Assembly (NCBI GenBank): GCA_034698045.1
Contig: JAQGAU010001211.1
Span: 1 to 20,596 of the forward strand
Direction: 5' to 3'
Source of the DNA: Paramacrobiotus richtersi
Taxonomy: Eukaryota > Tardigrada > Eutardigrada > Parachela > Macrobiotidae
Length of the DNA: 20,596 nucleotides
Part shown: piece after piece, positions 19,004 to 20,596 of the stretch
How the letters are laid out: each line of letters begins with the position of its first letter
Numbering within the stretch: the first letter of the stretch is position 1
Translations under genes and position numbers: made by a program
The notes under the pieces: generated by a model
Databases searched by the model: none
Told to the model about the DNA's origin: nothing
What the model saw: the letters and a program-made list of their open reading frames with translations, nothing else

Positions 19004-19718
19004 TCTTTTTTTTGCACGCATATTCAGTTTAAAATTTGCTACCTATGACGTGAAAGCGACTCTTAAGCGATCACAGCGCCATTTGTTCTCACTTCTGAAA
19101 GTAGGATCAGGCCAACAACAACGTACTTCGTACTTGAGGTAAGGCCAACAGTCGGTAATCGCGGTATTCGACTAGGGCAGCCAACAGCAGTATTATGATA
19201 ATACTATTATCAAGATTGGTTCTGTCACCTTAAAGAGGTTTTCCAAAATAATTTTGTCACCGATATCAATATGTGTGCCGGCGGTTGTGATGTGTATCTT
19301 GCAGAACCTTTTACGGAATAATATATGCACAGAATACTCGTATATTAGTACACAACATCAGGACAAAGTGCTTACAGTTTGCCACAGCCCGCATTAACGG
19401 ATAATATAGGATACTATTAGCTTTGGTCTTTCGATTGGTTTTAGTCGGTTTACCGAGCGGTTCTTTCACACCCCTAGCAGAAAGGGAGCCTAGTTATCGT
19501 GTCAATCTTTCCGATGCGCTCGACGATAGGACCGTGTGATAAGAACTCCATTGGCTAAACACAATACTCACACTAAACGTTGGTAACGGGGTAGTGAGCT
19601 GATATTATCAGCTAGATAAATACAGTCGGTATTTCAGAAGCCTAAGACATATTTCGGAATCTGTCGGTGGTATAACGGTTCTAATTACGAGAGGATCTGC
19701 ACTTTAAAATATATAGCT
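19004..19718 (+). promoter_or_regulatory. Upstream region of LRR gene 4
   Basis: There is no gene here. The block at about 19455-19570 (GGTTCTTTC, TAGTTATCGTGTCAATCTTTCC, GATGCG, ACGATAGGACCG, ACACAATACTC) aligns with the upstream blocks of LRR2, LRR3 and LRR1. A second piece (CTGTCGGTGGTATAACG, about 19659-19676) matches 8919-8938 upstream of LRR2. The sequence TATATAG ends two bases before the LRR4 ATG. This is most likely family promoter and 5' leader sequence. Confidence 0.5.
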
Positions 19719-20303
19719 ATGCTAACGTTAGTTCTCGGCATTCCTTTACTAGCCGGGCTAGCAACAGGTTATAGACTACCACATCCCCAGTGCTCTTACC
19801 ATTTCATCAGGACAATGTTGAAGTGTGAGAGCGTCAATATCGAATTTCCGACTACGTTCGATGTCAGTTTGGTCCCACCGTACCTTACAGAACTGTGGCT
19901 CGACTGCCCACAGTCTAACAGGAGAAATTATTGCAATGCACTACACAGCGATGCACCCGCGTTACCGTTTCGATCATCTCTTTCTGAGGTCAGGCTGAGA
20001 GGATTCAAAAATGCGGATGGCGGCCGGTTTTCGGTTAACGGGTTGTTGAACAATAACAAGCATATCACCTATTTGCAAGTAAGATATTCCAAAATCTATT
20101 ACCTTGATCGGGATTTCCTTACCGGATATCTGTCCCTTATGACGTTGAGTCTCACCGGCAACGATATCGACGACATCCGTATCGATGCTTTTGAAGGTTT
20201 GATGGCCCTGTCGGTCGGTTCAGTGCTGACACATCTTTATCTCAGCGGTAATCGTTTGCAACTGTTAAACTGGAATGTTCTTCAACCTTTGGAAAATAGT
20301 CTC
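19719..20303 (+). CDS. LRR gene 4: first exon of a secreted LRR protein (gene continues beyond the window)
   Basis: Exon 1 of 195 codons ending at CTC/GTAAGG, the same donor as LRR1 and LRR3. The signal peptide is MLTLVLGIPLLAGLATG. The N-terminal Cys region keeps C-S-Y..KCESVNIEFPTTFDV and DCP..NYCNAL. The LRRs include ITYLQVRYSKIYYLDRDFL, LMTLSLTGNDIDDI and LTHLYLSGNRLQLLNWNVL. The acceptor-like TATATAG two bases before the ATG is intact. No exon 2 homologue appears in the remaining 290 bp, which is unremarkable because the LRR1 intron is 296 bp and the LRR3 one longer. Read without splicing, the frame stops at 20408. It resembles LRR3 somewhat more than LRR1 and LRR2 in the N-terminal region (FPTTFDV). 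Confidence 0.8.
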
Positions 20304-20596
20304 GTAAGGATTGCTTTGGTTATGTACTGCAGCTTTAGGCATTGCCAAGACGTTCCACGTTGCAATCTAACATTTGAAGGTAGTTTATTTCATTCTCCAC
20401 AAAATTGAGGCCTTACAGTAATTTATGTCATCGTTTATTTTTACAACCGAACAAGTTCCTTTGTTCAAACAAATAGTTTTTCGCGAGAAAGTTTTAAAAA
20501 AATGCCAGTGCGAGTGGGACGGAGTCGGCGGACGGTCAAACCAAAATCAAGACGTGACTGGTACAGAGTGTCAGTGTACATATTCGACCGTATATT
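20304..20596 (+). other. Start of intron 1 of LRR gene 4, to the window end
   Basis: It begins GTAAGGATTG, as LRR1 intron 1 also does, and contains no match to the LRR exon 2 sequence. I see nothing else recognisable. Confidence 0.5.

Overview
The window is eukaryotic nuclear DNA from an invertebrate animal. Its genes are split by small introns (59, 68, 110 bp and up) with GT..AG ends. They belong to animal-type families: intracellular BTB-BACK-Kelch proteins, and secreted leucine-rich-repeat (LRR) proteins with signal peptides and N-glycosylation sequons. There are no bacterial operons, Shine-Dalgarno sites, tRNAs or rRNAs. The compact introns, moderate GC and local family expansion suggest a tardigrade or similar small ecdysozoan, but that is a guess from general features.

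The region is a degenerate array of one repeating module: non-coding leader block X, then a BTB-BACK-Kelch gene, a spacer of about 1 kb, and a secreted LRR gene. Left part (1-4990) is an inverted partial module. Read on the minus strand it holds a broken Kelch exon (4526-4990), LRR gene 1 (3562-1144, one frameshift) and leader block X_A (876-88). An inversion or duplication junction lies near 4990-5010. Middle part (5010-9658, plus strand) holds leader X_B, an intact 4-exon BTB-BACK-Kelch gene (5771-7966), a spacer, and an LRR first exon with no later exons (8975-9553). The stretch 9659-14600 holds spacer DNA, a pair of 156-bp direct repeats and the intact LRR gene 3 (11392-14600, 622 aa), whose first intron is swollen by a foldback or MITE-like element. 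Right part (14601-20596) holds a gene-poor stretch, a promoter block, a second BTB-BACK-Kelch gene with a damaged 5' end (15859-18116), a degenerate Kelch copy (about 18576-19003) and the first exon of LRR gene 4, which runs off the window.

The most notable item is the C-terminal exon shared by LRR1 and LRR3. It encodes a roughly 105-residue five-cysteine domain in two tandem copies, with cysteine positions spaced exactly 10-30-34-30 in both copies of both genes. I do not recognise it. Also notable are an AG-NN-ATG pattern in five of six genes (a splice acceptor two bases before the start codon), which is lost only in the crippled LRR2; two intronic hairpins just upstream of splice acceptors; and a GC-rich motif shared by the BTB-gene leaders. 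How the intracellular BTB-Kelch proteins (probable CUL3 ubiquitin-ligase adaptors) relate to the secreted LRR proteins is unknown. Their repeated adjacency is visible, but a functional link is only inference.
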